NCBI GenBank assembly: GCA_035762565.1
Contig: DASTOJ010000126.1
Span: 1 to 6,331, forward strand
Origin: AR5 sp035762565
GTDB taxonomy: Bacteria > Methylomirabilota > Methylomirabilia > Rokubacteriales > CSP1-6
Length of the DNA: 6,331 nucleotides
Direction: 5' to 3'
Both the position numbers and the translations under genes were made by a program. The notes beneath the pieces are model-generated. The model did not search any database. It saw only the letters and a program-made list of their open reading frames with translations, and was not told the DNA's origin. Shown here in pieces: positions 1 through 5,480 of this stretch (position 1 is the first letter of the stretch; every line of letters begins with the position of its first letter).

Positions 1-61
1 CGGGGCCGCGCCTCGATCACCGGAGATCGTCACACAGCCGCCGTGACCCGCGACAGGGCTG
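1..61. other. Left-edge segment without a recognised gene
   Basis: These bases follow the sigma-factor stop on the minus strand. They contain two short inverted repeats, CGATC-N6-GATCG (14-29) and GTCAC-N9-GTGAC (29-47), which could form a 3' hairpin for the sigma transcript, although there is no T-tract. No coding signal can be judged in so short a piece. Confidence 0.3.
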
Positions 62-1318
62 TCAGCGCGGTGGCTGGACTTCGCGCAGCCGCCGCTCGAG
101 GAAGCGGCGCTCGGCGTCGTTGGTGACCACCTCGAGCGCGCGCCGGTAGCTCTGCGCCGCCTCCATCGGGGCGCCGAGACGGCGCAGCAGGTCGGCACGG
201 GCGGCGTGCAGCAGGTGATAGCGGTCCAGGTCGCCGGCGGTGGCGAGCGCGTCGATGAGGGCCAGGGCCGCCTGCGGGCCGTCCACCATCGCAACCGCCG
301 CCGCGCGATTCAGCGACACGATGGGGGATGGCTGCAGGCGCGCGAGCAGGTCGTAGAGACGGACGATCTGAGGCCAGTCCGTATCCTCGGCCCGCGCCGC
401 CTGGCAGTGCAGGGCCGCGATGGCGGCCTGTAGCGCGTACGGGCCGGCGCCGCCGTGCAGCGCCTCCTCGACCAGCGGCAGCGCCTCGGCGATCTGGGCG
501 TGGTGCCAGCGGCGACGGTCTTGCTCCTCCAGCAGCACGAGATCGCCGCCCTCGTCCAGCCGGGCCTCGCGCCGTGAGTCGTGGAGCAACATGAGGGCCA
601 GCAGCGCCGTCGCCTCCGCCGGCGGCTCGGGGCCCAGCAGCGCCCTCACGAGGCGCCCGAGCCGGATGGCCTCGGCGCAGAGATCGGTCCTCACCAGCGC
701 CTCCCCCCGGGTGGGCGCATAGCCCTCGGTGAACACCAGGTAGATCACGGTCAGCACCGCGTCGAGCCGCGCGGGCATGTCGGTCGTCTCGGGCACCGTG
801 TACGGGATGCGCGCGTCGCGGATCTTGGCCTTGGCGCGCACGAGCCGCTGCGCCATCGTCGTGGCCGGTACCAGGAAGGCCCGGGCGATTTCCTCCGTCT
901 GCAGGCCGCCCAGCGTGCGCAGCGTGAGGGCGACCTGCGCCTCGAGGGCCAGGGCCGGATGGCAGCAGGTGAAGATCAGCCGGAGGCGGTCGTCGGGGAT
1001 GTCGGCCGGATCGTAATCCGGCGCCTCGATGGTCGGGCTCACCTGGGAGGCGGTGTACTCTTCGAGCTTGTCCGCGAACCGGGCCCGGCGCCGGATGCGG
1101 TCGATCGCCTTGTGCCGGGCCGTCTGGATGATCCAGGCGCGCGGCGAGTCGGGGACGCCCGAGGTCGGCCACTGTTCGACCGCGGCCGTGAACGCTTCCT
1201 GGGCGGCCTCCTCGGCCGCGTCGAAGTCGCCGACGAGCCGGATCAGGGTGGCGACGATCCGGCCCCAGTCGGAACGATATGCCGCCTCGACGGCCGCGCC
1301 GGCGCCGGCGAAATTCAC
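62..1318 (-). CDS. ECF42-type RNA polymerase sigma factor with C-terminal TPR extension
   Basis: Transcription initiation factor of the extracytoplasmic-function sigma-70 family that would direct RNA polymerase to a small regulon. From the GTG at 1318 it has 418 residues, close to what I expect for ECF42 and about twice a minimal ECF sigma. Sigma region 2 spans about residues 10-80 (RLVGDFDAAEEAAQEAF, then WIIQTARHKAIDRIRRRAR). A conserved DDRLRLIFTCCHPAL segment lies at 109-123. Region 4 with its helix-turn-helix is at about 125-170 (GLQTEEIARAFLVPATTMAQR). The block RLDAVLTVIYLVFTEGY (184-200) follows, and the rest is helical with TPR-like pairs (SLNRAAAVAMVDGPQAALAL, 335-354; the helices around 367-397). 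No anti-sigma gene is adjacent; the extension is thought to replace it in this group. The frame stays open upstream to 1615, but that part is antisense to the DGPF gene. Two tandem GTG codons (1319-1321, 1316-1318) are the only plausible starts and neither has a Shine-Dalgarno. Family call is secure; the exact start is less so. Confidence 0.9.
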   Translation of the reverse strand: MNFAGAGAAVEAAYRSDWGRIVATLIRLVGDFDAAEEAAQEAFTAAVEQWPTSGVPDSPRAWIIQTARHKAIDRIRRRARFADKLEEYTASQVSPTIEAPDYDPADIPDDRLRLIFTCCHPALALEAQVALTLRTLGGLQTEEIARAFLVPATTMAQRLVRAKAKIRDARIPYTVPETTDMPARLDAVLTVIYLVFTEGYAPTRGEALVRTDLCAEAIRLGRLVRALLGPEPPAEATALLALMLLHDSRREARLDEGGDLVLLEEQDRRRWHHAQIAEALPLVEEALHGGAGPYALQAAIAALHCQAARAEDTDWPQIVRLYDLLARLQPSPIVSLNRAAAVAMVDGPQAALALIDALATAGDLDRYHLLHAARADLLRRLGAPMEAAQSYRRALEVVTNDAERRFLERRLREVQPPR

Positions 1319-1324
1319 CACGAA

Positions 1325-1335
1325 AGTACTGTACT
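1325..1335. promoter_or_regulatory. Perfect palindrome AGTAC-T-GTACT just upstream of the sigma start
   Basis: An 11-base perfect inverted repeat (5+1+5) begins four bases upstream of the first candidate GTG of the sigma gene. Read on the minus strand it contains TACAGT (1333-1328), a 4/6 match to a -10 hexamer, six bases before that GTG. It could be a repressor site overlapping the sigma promoter, with nearly leaderless transcription that would explain the missing Shine-Dalgarno. No -35 hexamer stands at the right distance, so this is a suggestion only. Confidence 0.3.
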
Positions 1336-1340
1336 GCCGC

Positions 1341-1367
1341 TGTCGATCCGGGCGGTCGTCGTTCGAC
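1341..1367 (+). promoter_or_regulatory. Putative ECF42-dependent promoter, TGTCGA-N17-CGAC
   Basis: TGTCGA lies at 1341-1346 and CGAC at 1364-1367, separated by 17 bases. This fits the ECF42 target signature as I recall it (TGTCGA in the -35 region, CGA followed by C or T in the -10 region). It points at the DGPF gene. Transcription would begin near 1374, leaving a leader of about 14 bases that contains the ribosome binding site. TGTCGA alone recurs by chance in coding DNA of this window, so the case rests on the paired elements, spacing and location. No matching site faces the sigma gene, suggesting it is not autoregulated from here. Confidence 0.6.
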
Positions 1368-1377
1368 TCAACTGGAT

Positions 1378-1382
1378 GGAGG
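1378..1382 (+). promoter_or_regulatory. Shine-Dalgarno GGAGG that fixes the DGPF gene start
   Basis: GGAGG is followed by five bases and then GTG at 1388. This favours the GTG over the in-frame ATG codons at 1376, which overlaps the GGAGG itself, and 1397, which would remove the conserved first residues (RYM before LLVY). Confidence 0.75.
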
Positions 1383-1387
1383 CGCAC

Positions 1388-1744
1388 GTGAGATACATGC
1401 TGCTGGTCTACCTCGACGAGTCCTGGGAGAGCCGGCCCCTGGCCGAGCGACAGCGGGTCTACCTGGAGCAGGTGCAGGCCAACGAGGAGCTGGGGGCGCG
1501 CGGGCAGTACCTGGCGGGCAGCCCGCTGCATCCGCCGTCGTCGGCCACCACCGTCCGGGTCCGCTCCGGCAAGCCGCTCCTGACGGACGGCCCGTTCGCG
1601 GAGACGCGCGAGCATCTAGGCGGCTACATGCTCATCGACGTCGAGAACCTCGACGCGGCGATCGCCCACGCCGTTCGCGCGCCCCTGGCCCGCGTCGGCA
1701 GCATCGAGGTGCGCCCGGTGAGGGAGGGCCCCCCGACGGCGTGA
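1388..1744 (+). CDS. YCII-related DGPF-domain protein, partner of the ECF42 sigma factor
   Basis: A 118-residue protein of the YCII/DGPF family, a small alpha-beta fold related to dimeric ferredoxin-like proteins. Its biochemical role is not established, although it is the standard genomic partner and target of ECF42 sigma factors. The N-terminus (M)RYMLLVYLDESW is the typical opening strand of the family, and the naming motif DGPF is at residues 67-70, followed by AETREHLGGYMLIDVENLDAAI, also typical. Length is normal and there is no signal peptide or membrane segment, so it is probably cytoplasmic. The gene is divergent from the sigma factor, with start codons about 70 bases apart, and lies under a candidate ECF42 promoter. 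It ends with TGA and a 75-base gap separates it from the next gene, which has its own promoter. Identification is firm; molecular function is unknown. Confidence 0.93.
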   Translation: MRYMLLVYLDESWESRPLAERQRVYLEQVQANEELGARGQYLAGSPLHPPSSATTVRVRSGKPLLTDGPFAETREHLGGYMLIDVENLDAAIAHAVRAPLARVGSIEVRPVREGPPTA

Positions 1745-1745
1745 C

Positions 1746-1770
1746 GGGCCCGGCAGCGCAGCGAGGGCCC
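1746..1770. repeat. GGGCCC inverted repeat downstream of the DGPF gene
   Basis: Two copies of GGGCCC (1746-1751 and 1765-1770), separated by 13 bases, can pair as a six-base G/C stem two bases after the DGPF stop codon. There is no following T-tract, so an intrinsic terminator is possible but not shown. Each half is itself palindromic and such words are common at this base composition. Confidence 0.25.
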
Positions 1771-1781
1771 ACGAGCCGGCG

Positions 1782-1810
1782 TTGACCGCGCCGCGCTCAG
1801 GCGCTACTCT
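1782..1810 (+). promoter_or_regulatory. Sigma70-type promoter TTGACC-N17-TACTCT
   Basis: TTGACC (1782-1787) matches the -35 consensus at five of six positions. After an ideal 17-base spacer, TACTCT (1805-1810) keeps the most conserved -10 positions (TA at the start, T at the end). The predicted start of transcription, near 1817, is only a few bases before the ATG at 1820, so the mRNA would be leaderless or almost so. That agrees with the absence of a Shine-Dalgarno there. Confidence 0.6.
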
Positions 1811-1819
1811 CGCCCTCCG

Positions 1820-2437
1820 ATGCTGACACGCGAGTATCGCGCCCGGCCTCGCTTCCTGTTCGTCGTCGCCCGGAAGCGGCTGGACCTGTTCCTGACGATT
1901 CGCCGGCGATTCCTGGAGGATCGCACGGTCCACGTCCTGCTCGATCGACGGGAGCACGCTCGACGAGGCCGGCAGAACCCGCTCGGATTTCCCGAGCGCC
2001 GCCGCCAGGTGGATCGGCGCCGTCCGCGGGACTACTGGGAGGACATCGCGCATCATCCGGCCGTCCTCATCCCACTCTCCCCACGCGATCAGGGGCCGAG
2101 CGCGATCGACCTCTCACCACCCGACGAGACGCCGCAACCGGACAAGGAGCCAGCGATGGAGTGTGTGGCCACCGACGAAGCCCGCGTGCGCGCATGGTTC
2201 GAGGAGACTCAGCACGTCGTGCAGCACGTCTTGCCGTCCGTCCTCGACGAGCGGGAGACCCTCCGGAGCCGGCTGCAGGAGGTGACCCGGCGCTGCCAGG
2301 ACCTCCAGGAGGAGAACGACAGGCTGCGGGCGGACGTCACGCAGTTTCTCGAGCAGGTGACGAACGTCCTGGGGCCGATGCGCGCCCTGGCGGAACAGCT
2401 CGGCCACGCCGACCTCCGCCGGCCGGCCGACGCCTGA
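1820..2437 (+). CDS. Two-module hypothetical protein: Arg-rich DRR domain plus coiled coil
   Basis: The frame encodes 205 residues. Residues 9-85 resemble a short family I know from uncultivated and delta-proteobacterial genomes: an opening strand (RFLFVVARKR), a helix, a second strand (TVHVLLDRRE), an Arg-rich stretch with two DRR motifs (42-44, 65-67), then a closing WEDIAHHPAVLIPL. Those proteins normally stop about here and have no established function; the fold looks like a small receiver-like or nucleotide-binding half domain, which is speculation. A Pro/Asp-rich linker (about 87-112) leads to a helical coiled-coil part (about 120-195). No signal peptide or membrane segment is visible. 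The start ATG has no Shine-Dalgarno, but a good promoter ends ten bases upstream. No stop codon occurs between the modules in any forward frame. The second module has its own ribosome binding site, so the long product, the short product or both may be made. Confidence 0.55.
   Translation: MLTREYRARPRFLFVVARKRLDLFLTIRRRFLEDRTVHVLLDRREHARRGRQNPLGFPERRRQVDRRRPRDYWEDIAHHPAVLIPLSPRDQGPSAIDLSPPDETPQPDKEPAMECVATDEARVRAWFEETQHVVQHVLPSVLDERETLRSRLQEVTRRCQDLQEENDRLRADVTQFLEQVTNVLGPMRALAEQLGHADLRRPADA
2144..2149 (+). promoter_or_regulatory. Internal Shine-Dalgarno AAGGAG ahead of an in-frame ATG
   Basis: AAGGAG sits six bases before the ATG at 2156, close to ideal spacing and stronger than anything before the upstream ATG at 1820. 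It makes 2156 a credible translation start for a separate coiled-coil protein inside the longer frame. Confidence 0.65.
2156..2437 (+). CDS. Small coiled-coil hypothetical protein (internal start)
   Basis: From the ATG at 2156 the same frame gives a 93-residue protein beginning MECVATDEARVRAWFEETQ. A heptad-like coiled coil follows (RETLRSRLQEVTRRCQDLQE through ENDRLRADVTQFLEQV, about residues 33-68), then a short PMRALAEQL helix. I recall free-standing proteins of this layout (TDEARVRAWFEETQ, then LDERE, then a coiled coil) in Rokubacteria-like genomes, which together with the strong Shine-Dalgarno makes this an independent gene candidate. Function is unknown; the composition suggests a cytoplasmic oligomerising or scaffolding protein. 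The alternative is that it is merely the C-terminal module of the 205-residue protein starting at 1820. Its stop is at 2435-2437, three bases from the end of the possible convergent small gene. Confidence 0.55.
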   Translation: MECVATDEARVRAWFEETQHVVQHVLPSVLDERETLRSRLQEVTRRCQDLQEENDRLRADVTQFLEQVTNVLGPMRALAEQLGHADLRRPADA

Positions 2438-2440
2438 GGC

Positions 2441-2664
2441 TCAGTCCCGCGCCAGCGTCGCGAGCGCCTGCGCGCCCATGAGGAGCGCAGGCCCATCACG
2501 AGGCGGAGCGTCCAGCGCCGGAACCTGACCGGATCGGTCCGCGTGAAGCCCCGGCTGCCGTGCGCGGCCTGGGATCCCAGGCCGTCCGGCATGGCTGTCA
2601 GCCAGGCGCCCCGTGCCGGCCGGCTGGTGGACGCGAGGACGAAGATCGCCAGGGCGAGCTTCAT
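2441..2664 (-). pseudogene. Possible small membrane-protein gene broken by a one-base frameshift
   Basis: Reading from the ATG at 2664, a hydrophobic start (MKLALAIFVLAS) is followed by AWLTAMPDGLGSQ, then RFRRWTLRLVMGL and an Arg-rich tail with no hydrophobic content. The neighbouring frame continues the hydrophobic stretch exactly where it breaks off, with ALLMGAQALATLARD and then TGA at 2443-2441. Adding one base near 2487 would join them into a 74-residue protein with an N-terminal hydrophobic segment and a C-terminal membrane helix (LRLVMGLALLMGAQALATLA). The gene would begin 58 bases after the stop of the oxidoreductase beta gene on the same strand. Against it: no clear Shine-Dalgarno at 2664 or at the in-frame GTG at 2697, and no family I can name. 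The break may be real, or a sequencing or assembly error at the overlapping hairpin. Confidence 0.38.
2466..2492. repeat. GC-rich hairpin, 8-bp perfect stem GCCTGCGC/GCGCAGGC
   Basis: GCCTGCGC (2466-2473) and GCGCAGGC (2485-2492) are perfect inverted copies around an 11-base loop, in which two further C-G pairs can form after a G-A mismatch. It lies just past the end of the plus-strand coiled-coil gene and inside the 3' part of the putative minus-strand small gene. It could act as a bidirectional 3' hairpin between convergent genes, but neither side has a T-tract, so intrinsic termination is doubtful. Confidence 0.45.
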
Positions 2665-2722
2665 CGGCGTCACCGGAACGTTGGCGAGCGCCCGCACCCG
2701 AGCGGCGTGGCGACGAAGGCGG

Positions 2723-3634
2723 CTACATCAGCTCTTTGATCAGCGCTTGCGCGGTCGCCGGGGCGACGCCCAGTGGACGGTGCGCCAGCGGGCCTTCCGC
2801 GAGGACCGGTTCGAGCTGATCCAGGGCGGGCAGATCCGCTCGCTTCCAGAACAGGCCGATCGGGATGACCTCGCCCCAGAGAAGGGCCTGCTCCATGGCG
2901 GCGCGAAAGTCGGTGGGGTCGTGGCCCAGCTCCTCCAGCTTCCGCGTCCGCTGCTTGAAGAACTCGTGGGTGTTGTCGTGGTTGTACGTCACGCAGGGGC
3001 TGAAGGTGTCGATCAGGGCGAAGCCCTTGTGCTGCATGCCCCCCTTGATCAGCTCGACCAGGTGCTTCTGCTGGCCGGTGAATCCGCGGGCGACGTACGT
3101 CGCCCCCGCCGCCAGCGCCAGGGGAAGCGGGTTGATGGGGTTTTCCACGCTGCCGAACGGGGTGCTCTTGGTGGTCATGCCCTTGAGGCTGGTCGGTGAG
3201 AGCTGGCCCGTGGTCAATCCGTAGATCTGGTTGTTCATGACGACATAGGTCACATCGACGTTGCGGCGCATGGAGTGGACGAAGTGGTTGCCGCCGATGC
3301 CGTAGCCGTCGCCGTCGCCGCCCGTGACGACGACCTTCAGCTCGTGATTGGCGAGCTGAGCCCCCGTGGCCACCGCCAGGGCGCGGCCGTGCAGGGTGTG
3401 CATGCCGTAGGTGTTGAGATACCCGGGCAGGTTCGACGAGCAGCCGATGCCGCTGACGGTCAGGACCTCGTGGGGCTGGAGTCCCAGCTCGACGATCGCC
3501 TGTTTCAGGGCGGCGAGCACGCCGAAGTCCCCGCAGCCCGGGCACCAGTCGGGATCCACCTTGCCCTTCAAGTCCTTCACCGTCAGCTTGGCGCGCGGGG
3601 TCTTGAGCGTGGCGGTGTCGACGCGGGTGTCCAT
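2723..3634 (-). CDS. korB: 2-oxoacid:ferredoxin oxidoreductase, beta subunit
   Basis: Catalytic thiamine-diphosphate and [4Fe-4S] subunit of a 2-oxoacid:ferredoxin oxidoreductase, which converts a 2-oxoacid (2-oxoglutarate, pyruvate or similar) and CoA to the acyl-CoA and CO2 while reducing ferredoxin in the cytoplasm. It has 303 residues, normal for the two-subunit archaeal/bacterial type. Cluster cysteines are at C31 and C34 (WCPGCGD), C65 (GIGCSSNLPGY) and C214 (SPCVTYN). The thiamine-diphosphate motif begins GDGDGYGIGGNHF (106-118) and closes with NN (134-135) before QIYGLTTGQLSPTS. The ATG at 3634 is preceded by AAGGAG at six bases. The frame is open further upstream, but that part overlaps the alpha gene. 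Start and alpha stop are 11 bases apart and the alpha TGA lies in the Shine-Dalgarno region, so the genes are probably translationally coupled. Substrate cannot be told from sequence alone; the kor name is by analogy. Confidence 0.95.
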   Translation of the reverse strand: MDTRVDTATLKTPRAKLTVKDLKGKVDPDWCPGCGDFGVLAALKQAIVELGLQPHEVLTVSGIGCSSNLPGYLNTYGMHTLHGRALAVATGAQLANHELKVVVTGGDGDGYGIGGNHFVHSMRRNVDVTYVVMNNQIYGLTTGQLSPTSLKGMTTKSTPFGSVENPINPLPLALAAGATYVARGFTGQQKHLVELIKGGMQHKGFALIDTFSPCVTYNHDNTHEFFKQRTRKLEELGHDPTDFRAAMEQALLWGEVIPIGLFWKRADLPALDQLEPVLAEGPLAHRPLGVAPATAQALIKELM

Positions 3635-3645
3635 CGCGGTCTCCT

Positions 3646-5433
3646 TCACACCTGGATCTCGTGCACGGGCACGTACGGCGTCTTCGAGCCGGCCAGAATG
3701 GCCTTGACCCCGTTCACGATGTGGTGCGGCATGAACGGCTCCCCGTCGTACTTGCGGATGTGACCATCGGCGGCGATGCCGGTCTCCGATCGCAGGTAGC
3801 GCGCGAACTGGCCGCTGTAGTTGTTCTCGACGATGATGACCTTCGGGCACGTGGCGAGGATCGACACGATCGCGTCGGCATGCAGCGGGACCAGCCAGGT
3901 GATCTGGAGATTGTTGGCCACGATGCCGTCGTCGGCCAGCTGTCGCATGGCCTCGCGAATGACGCCCTCCGTCGAGCCCCAGCCCAGCAGCGTGATGCGG
4001 GCGTCGGCCGGCCCATGGACGCGGGGCGCCTCCAGGAGCGGCAGGACCCCGTCCATCTTGCGCATCCGCTTCTCGTGGATGGCCTGGCGCTTGTGAGGGT
4101 CCGTGAATTCATCACTGATCAACACGCCGTCCTCGTCGTGCTCGTCGGTCGCCACGACGTGGGCATACCCGGGGGTGCCCGGCAGGGCCCGCGGCGAGAT
4201 GCCGCTCGCGGTGACGAGGTAGCGCTTGAAGCCGCCGTTCACCGGCGGCTGGTCACCGTCGAGGCCGATCACGTCGCCGCGGTCGATGGGCACGTTGAAA
4301 TCCAGTTCCGCCGGGTCGACGCTGGACCGGCCTTCCGAGAGCAGCAGATCGGAGAGGATGATGCCCGGGCACTGGAACTTGTCGACCAGGTTGAACAGCC
4401 GCGGGACGATCTTGAAGCAGTCGGCGATACTCGTCGGCGCGACGATGATCCGCGGATAGTCTCCCTGTCCGGCGCCCAGCACCTGCCAGAGATCGCCCTG
4501 CTCGGTCTTGGTGGGCACGCCCGTCGCCGGCCCCGCCCGCTGGACGTTGATGCAGACGACCGGAATCTCCATCATGGCCGCCGCGCCGAGGGCTTCGGTC
4601 ATCAGGGCGAAGCCGCCGCCGGACGTCGCGCACATGGCGCGGCAGCCCGCGTGCGCCGCCCCGATCGTCATGTTGATCACGCCGATCTCGTCCTCCACCT
4701 GGCGCACCATGATCCCGAGCTGGCGGGCGTGCCGGGCCATCCAGTGGAGCACGCCGGAGGCGGGGCTCATGGGGTAGGCGCAGTAGAAGCGCACCCCGGC
4801 CGCGGCCCCGCCCATCGCGAGGGCCTGGTTGCCCTCGAAGAATGCCAGCGGCCTGCCCGTGTCGGGCAGCGCGAACGGAAAGGCCGCGAAATGCGCCGCC
4901 GCGTACGCGTAGCCCGCGCGGGCGACGCCCACGTTCTCGGCGACGGCGGCCGCGCCCTTCCGCTTGAACTGGAGCGTGAGGATCTCCTCGAGAACCGCGA
5001 ACTCGACGCCGATCAGCTGGAGGATCGCGGCCAGCGCGATGGTGTTCTGGACGAGATCGCCCTTGATCGTGGGCGCCAGGGCCTTGACGGAAAACGGGCA
5101 GAGCTGCACGCCCTCGGCAACGGCGCCCGCCCTGATCGTGTCGCTGTTGAACAGCACGGCCGAGCCGGCTCGCATCAGCCTCAGGTGTCGATTCATCGTG
5201 TCCTGGTTCAACGGCATGAGCACGTCGATCTTGTCGCCGTGACTCAAGAGGGGCTCGTCACTCGTGCGGAGGGTCAGGAAGATATGACCCCCCCGGATGA
5301 TGGACTGGTAGGCGTTGTAGGCGCTGACGTGGAGGCCGCGGCGCACGAAGATCCTCGCCAGGATGTCGCCGGGCGTCGCGATGCCCTGGCCCGCCGCGCC
5401 GCCGATGCCGATCGCCAGATCGAGTGTCTTCAC
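3646..5433 (-). CDS. korA: 2-oxoacid:ferredoxin oxidoreductase, fused gamma-alpha subunit
   Basis: Partner of the downstream beta subunit. It has 595 residues, with a gamma domain fused ahead of the alpha domain. The gamma domain (about 1-185) opens with the glycine-rich GIGGAAGQGI (9-18) and contains SIIRGGH. The alpha part begins FFEGNQALAMGGAAAGVRFY (198-217), carries YPMSPAS (220-226; YPITPS-type 2-oxoacid-binding motif), then QVEDEIGVINMTIGAAHAG, ATSGGGFALMTEALG and QRAGPATGVPTKTEQGD (298-314). The C-terminal domain contains LLGWGSTEGVIREAM and VENNYSGQFARYLRSETG, the part that packs near CoA in this family. There is no ferredoxin-like delta domain and no CxxCxxC cluster motif, so an external ferredoxin is needed. 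Start is GTG at 5433 with AGGAG seven bases upstream; an ATG at 5440 is out of frame. It is first in the operon and divergent from the carbamoylase-like gene. Family call is secure, substrate is not. Confidence 0.95.
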   Translation of the reverse strand: MKTLDLAIGIGGAAGQGIATPGDILARIFVRRGLHVSAYNAYQSIIRGGHIFLTLRTSDEPLLSHGDKIDVLMPLNQDTMNRHLRLMRAGSAVLFNSDTIRAGAVAEGVQLCPFSVKALAPTIKGDLVQNTIALAAILQLIGVEFAVLEEILTLQFKRKGAAAVAENVGVARAGYAYAAAHFAAFPFALPDTGRPLAFFEGNQALAMGGAAAGVRFYCAYPMSPASGVLHWMARHARQLGIMVRQVEDEIGVINMTIGAAHAGCRAMCATSGGGFALMTEALGAAAMMEIPVVCINVQRAGPATGVPTKTEQGDLWQVLGAGQGDYPRIIVAPTSIADCFKIVPRLFNLVDKFQCPGIILSDLLLSEGRSSVDPAELDFNVPIDRGDVIGLDGDQPPVNGGFKRYLVTASGISPRALPGTPGYAHVVATDEHDEDGVLISDEFTDPHKRQAIHEKRMRKMDGVLPLLEAPRVHGPADARITLLGWGSTEGVIREAMRQLADDGIVANNLQITWLVPLHADAIVSILATCPKVIIVENNYSGQFARYLRSETGIAADGHIRKYDGEPFMPHHIVNGVKAILAGSKTPYVPVHEIQV

Positions 5434-5440
5434 GGCTCAT

Positions 5441-5445
5441 CTCCT
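5441..5445 (-). promoter_or_regulatory. Shine-Dalgarno AGGAG that fixes the GTG start of korA
   Basis: On the minus strand AGGAG is followed by seven bases and GTG (5433-5431), whose frame carries the conserved gamma-domain N-terminus. The nearer ATG (5440-5438) touches the AGGAG directly and is in another frame, so it is not the start. Confidence 0.75.
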
Positions 5446-5480
5446 GTCAGAGCGCAGCAGTCCGCAGCTGAACCGGGGCA

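Noticed and set aside
581..1387. Plus-strand open frame running in front of, and in frame with, the DGPF gene
   Set aside because: It is antisense to the sigma factor, low-complexity and Arg/Gly-rich, and the DGPF family starts at the GTG with a good Shine-Dalgarno at 1388.
1319..1615. The sigma-factor frame is open for about 99 further codons upstream of the chosen start
   Set aside because: That stretch is antisense to the well-conserved DGPF gene, its translation has no sigma-like content, and the first sigma2 residues begin right after the tandem GTG.
2543..3199. Plus-strand open frame of 218 codons starting in the 2438-2722 gap
   Set aside because: Most of it is antisense to the oxidoreductase beta subunit, with no Shine-Dalgarno and no recognisable domain; the gap portion makes more sense on the minus strand.
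4380..4385. Further TGTCGA hexamers (here, and for example 3616-3621 and 6233-6238) as extra ECF42 -35 elements
   Set aside because: They lie inside coding sequence without a suitably spaced CGAC facing a gene start; the hexamer is expected by chance several times in GC-rich DNA.
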